A DNA stretch of 8,992 bases, from NCBI GenBank assembly GCA_902806395.1, contig CADCWH010000026.1, positions 1 to 8,992 on the forward strand. The letters are read 5' to 3'. Under the pieces are notes generated by a model that saw nothing but the letters and a program-made list of their open reading frames with translations, did not search any database and had not been told where the DNA came from. The position numbers and the translations under genes are program-made. The DNA is from an uncultured Thermomicrobiales bacterium (GTDB taxonomy: Bacteria; Chloroflexota; Chloroflexia; Thermomicrobiales; UBA6265). Position 1 is the stretch's first letter; each line of letters begins with the position of its first letter. Of this stretch, positions 7,021 to 8,992 are shown one piece after another.

Positions 7021-7869
7021 CTAGTCGATGACTGTGCGAGTGGAGAGGTCGAAGCGGCGTCCGGCCGTCAGCATGTGCAGCATCGCGCCCGTGACCGAGA
7101 TCTCGCCATAGCGCTTCACTTGATGGATGTTGGACTCCATTCCCCGCCCATCCACGACCGTCACGCTGTGCCGACCGATCACCTCCATCACGTCCAATCC
7201 TTCGATCAGGACGGCCGTGTCCTCGTCCACCCCGACGCCGAGCAAGCTGGGATTGGACGCGACCAGGGTCAGGAGGCGGCCGATCCGGTCGCGCTGCCGG
7301 AAGTGCTGGTCGATGATCACGTCCGGGACCAAGCCGAAACCGGCCACCATCTGGGCCATTCGCTGCTTGGGGGCATTTCCACTCGCCCCGTAGGCGACCA
7401 TGTGGGAGGAGAGGATCGACGCGCCGGCGCTCGTTCCCGCCACCGTTGCCCCCTCGATATTTCGGCGGCGGATGATCTCCGCGGCCGGGGTGCCACCCAG
7501 GATGGAGGAGAGGCGAAGCTGGTTGCCACCGGTCAGGAAGATTCCCGTAGCGCGGTCCAGGGCGGCCAGCATGCTCGGTCGCTGGGCATCGGCCCGATTG
7601 CCGAAGAAGGTCACCTCGGCCGAATCGGCACCGAGTCCTAAGAACAGCGCCTTATATCGTTCCCCTGCCGCCTCGATGGACGAGGCGGTAGGCACGATCA
7701 CGATTCGCGCCTGACTGCCGCCGCTGATCTGGAGGAACGTCGAGAGGATCACCTTATTGTCGAGTTTGTCTTCGGCCCCCCCGATTGCCATAATGGGACC
7801 GACGCGGACCGCTGGTGTTCTCGGATCACCGCCCCTCCGGGCCGGGGCATCCACGTGGGACGTGCTCAC
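7021..7869 (-). CDS. cphB: Cyanophycinase (peptidase S51 family)
   Basis: Cyanophycinase is a cytoplasmic serine exopeptidase that releases beta-Asp-Arg dipeptides from cyanophycin. The 282-residue product (start GTG at 7869) shows GAEDKLD (31-37), GGNQLRL (114-120), the nucleophile elbow GTSAGAS (145-151, Ser147), and DQHFRQRDRIGRL (187-199). In the last motif the Asp, Gln, His and spaced arginines match the substrate-pocket and catalytic residues known in the Synechocystis enzyme. GVGVDEDTA (211-219) follows. Length agrees with the family (about 270-290). The frame is open back to 8154, but that would overlap the divergent methyltransferase gene and add 95 low-complexity residues. The chosen GTG has GGAG (7881-7878) eight bases upstream; another GTG three codons earlier (7878) is possible. 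It precedes cphA by 109 bp in the order common in cyanobacteria, so making and breaking of the polymer are probably controlled together. Confidence 0.94.
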   Translation of the reverse strand: MSTSHVDAPARRGGDPRTPAVRVGPIMAIGGAEDKLDNKVILSTFLQISGGSQARIVIVPTASSIEAAGERYKALFLGLGADSAEVTFFGNRADAQRPSMLAALDRATGIFLTGGNQLRLSSILGGTPAAEIIRRRNIEGATVAGTSAGASILSSHMVAYGASGNAPKQRMAQMVAGFGLVPDVIIDQHFRQRDRIGRLLTLVASNPSLLGVGVDEDTAVLIEGLDVMEVIGRHSVTVVDGRGMESNIHQVKRYGEISVTGAMLHMLTAGRRFDLSTRTVID

Positions 7870-7883
7870 TCTCGCCACTCCGT

Positions 7884-7902
7884 CCCCCGCGGTCCGTGGG
7901 GG
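7884..7902 (-). promoter_or_regulatory. Hairpin immediately upstream of the cphB ribosome-binding site
   Basis: Read on the minus strand, CCCCCACG and CGCGGGGG form an eight-pair stem (one G-U type pair) around the loop GAC. It ends 14 nt before the cphB GTG and only two bases from the GGAG ribosome-binding site, so folding or protein binding here could affect translation. Its left arm and loop, CCCCCACGGA, share CCCACGGA with the hairpin upstream of cphA. The role is inferred. Confidence 0.4.
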
Positions 7903-7983
7903 CTCGCTGCGTCGTATGCGACTCTGACACGGCCCGGGACAGCGCGTCGGGTCGGCCGCGATCATCACGTCGGTGTGGTGTAT

Positions 7984-8044
7984 CGGGACTGTAGCGTTGT
8001 CGTCCCGGCCCGTCAAACACCCCTCCCTCGCCCCATCTGAGGGG
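7984..8044 (+). promoter_or_regulatory. Two-hairpin leader ahead of the homocysteine methyltransferase gene
   Basis: CGGGAC (7984-7989) pairs with GTCCCG (8002-8007), and CCCCTC (8020-8025) pairs with GAGGGG (8039-8044), giving two tandem stems that end 45 bp before the ATG at 8090. Genes for methionine synthesis are often controlled by SAM- or cobalamin-sensing leaders, but I recognise none of the conserved cores of those riboswitches here. The stems may be ordinary GC-rich pairing. No clear sigma-70 promoter was found in the 220-bp spacer. Confidence 0.2.
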
Positions 8045-8089
8045 TCGGTTGCCCCTGCGGCCTTCTGTCCGCCCTTGGAGCCCCAATAC

Positions 8090-8992
8090 ATGAGCCATCC
8101 ATTCACGGAGCGCCTCCGCCAAGGTCCGCTGCTGCTCGACGGCGCGATGGGCACGATGCTCTACGCCGGCGGTGCGGCTCTCGACGAAAGCTTCGACGCG
8201 TTGAACTTGACTGGTCCCCACCGGGTAGCTGCGGTCCACCGTGCCTACATCCAGGCAGGGGCCGACATCATTGAGACCAACACCTTCGGCGCGAACCGGG
8301 CCAAACTGGAGCCATTTGGCTTGGAGGGCAAGGTCCGGGACATCAACCGCCGAGCGGCCAAGCTGGCCCGGGAAGAACGGGAGATCAGTGGCTCTCCGGT
8401 TCTCGTCGCGGGCGCCGTTGGCCCGACGGGCCGGACCATCGCCCCGATCGGGCTGACCGCTCCGGAGACGGTGCGGGAGATCTTCGAGGAGCAGATCGCT
8501 GCCTTGCTCGAGGGCGGAGTGGACCTGCTGGTCCTGGAGACCATGGGTTCGGTAGCAGAGGCGCGCCAGGCGATATTGGCCGCTCAGGCCGTCGGCGACC
8601 TGCCGATCGTGGCGTTGATGACTTTCGCCGAGGACGGCCGCACAATTGGCGGCGAGACGCCAGAGCGCGTGGTCGCCGAGTTGCTGCCACTTGGTCCAGC
8701 CGCGATCGGGGCCAACTGCTCGGTTGGCCCGGCACGAACGTTGGCAGTCCTCCGTCGATTGGTGGCCGCGGTCGACGCCGCGGCGGTTGCCGATCCCCCT
8801 GCCTTGGCCGTGATGCCCAATGCCGGCTGGCCGACCCACATCGGCGGCCGGGTCATCTATCAAGCCTCACCCGACTATTTCGCGGGGTTCGCCCGGGAGG
8901 CCTTGGAAACCGGGGCCACTATCGTCGGCGGCTGCTGCGGGACCACGCCGGCCCACGTCGCGGCCCTGCGTGGCGCGATGGACGCGGGGGTC
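8090..8992 (+). CDS. Homocysteine S-methyltransferase domain protein, probably fused to methylenetetrahydrofolate reductase (3' end outside window)
   Basis: The first 301 residues form one complete homocysteine-binding methyltransferase domain, which transfers a methyl group to homocysteine to make methionine. It shows LDGAMGTML (16-24) at the N terminus, ETNTFGANR (62-70), GAVGPTG (108-114), and the three zinc-binding cysteines: Cys210 in GANCSVGP (207-214) and Cys282/Cys283 in GGCCGTTP (280-287). ATG at 8090 is preceded by GGAG nine bases upstream. The frame is still open at the window end, just where this domain normally stops. A following MTHFR domain, as in Bacillus YitJ-type bifunctional proteins of about 610 residues, is the likeliest continuation; a cobalamin-dependent MetH is the alternative. 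That choice cannot be made from this window. It is divergent from cphB and has no obvious functional link to it. Confidence 0.9.
   Translation, partial: MSHPFTERLRQGPLLLDGAMGTMLYAGGAALDESFDALNLTGPHRVAAVHRAYIQAGADIIETNTFGANRAKLEPFGLEGKVRDINRRAAKLAREEREISGSPVLVAGAVGPTGRTIAPIGLTAPETVREIFEEQIAALLEGGVDLLVLETMGSVAEARQAILAAQAVGDLPIVALMTFAEDGRTIGGETPERVVAELLPLGPAAIGANCSVGPARTLAVLRRLVAAVDAAAVADPPALAVMPNAGWPTHIGGRVIYQASPDYFAGFAREALETGATIVGGCCGTTPAHVAALRGAMDAGV

Noticed and set aside
5322..7031. Long open frame (569 codons) on the + strand, antisense to cphA
   Set aside because: It lies almost wholly over cphA, whose domains are unambiguous. Its translation is rich in D, H, G and R, as expected for the reverse frame of a high-GC gene, and shows no recognisable motif.
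7848..7863. CACGTG core near the cphB start as a parS half-match
   Set aside because: Only the central six bases match the parS palindrome; the flanking TGTTT/AAACA arms are missing, and it lies within the cphB coding region.
7870..8154. N-terminal extension of cyanophycinase by 95 residues
   Set aside because: It would overlap the start of the divergent methyltransferase gene, adds no family-like sequence, and a GTG with a good GGAG site exists at 7869.
7826..8863. Open frame of 345 codons on the minus strand across the methyltransferase gene
   Set aside because: The + strand here encodes a homocysteine methyltransferase with all three zinc cysteines, so this is its antisense shadow.

Overview
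The window is high-GC bacterial chromosome with tightly packed genes. Third codon positions are strongly G/C, and several likely starts are GTG or TTG. The gene set is a chromosomal-type ParB, a CPBP membrane protease, a cyanophycin synthetase/cyanophycinase pair, a CphA-like Mur ligase and a homocysteine methyltransferase. Together with the codon use this suggests a free-living, non-cyanobacterial heterotroph. A Chloroflexota lineage (Thermomicrobia/Sphaerobacter-like) is my best guess, from the overall look of the proteins only; it is inference.

Layout: the 3' end of an unidentified + strand gene (3-170) converges on parB (minus, 228-1175). Across a 218-bp divergent spacer lies a CPBP-family membrane protease gene (+, 1394-2326). 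A 146-bp spacer holding an unusual 11-bp inverted repeat and a nested long hairpin follows. Next is a 555-residue protein (+, 2473-4140) that looks like cyanophycin synthetase with its central ATP-grasp domain missing. It converges on a full-length cyanophycin synthetase, cphA (minus, 4242-6911). Cyanophycinase, cphB (minus, 7021-7869), lies directly upstream of cphA, so the two probably form a cphB-cphA operon. A 220-bp divergent spacer separates cphB from the start of a homocysteine S-methyltransferase gene (+, 8090 to the window end, incomplete).

The centre of the window is a cyanophycin locus. CphA polymerises aspartate and arginine into multi-L-arginyl-poly-L-aspartate using ATP, and CphB cuts that polymer into beta-Asp-Arg dipeptides. 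The 555-residue protein next to them keeps a divergent CphA-type N-terminal region and an apparently competent Mur-ligase half but has no ATP-grasp module. It is the most interesting gene here and may be an accessory or variant amino-acid-adding ligase of the same pathway. Two short perfect or near-perfect hairpins sharing the apical sequence CCCACGGA (read on the minus strand) lie just upstream of cphB and of cphA and may be a common regulatory signal. No tRNA, rRNA, CRISPR array, insertion sequence or parS site was seen.
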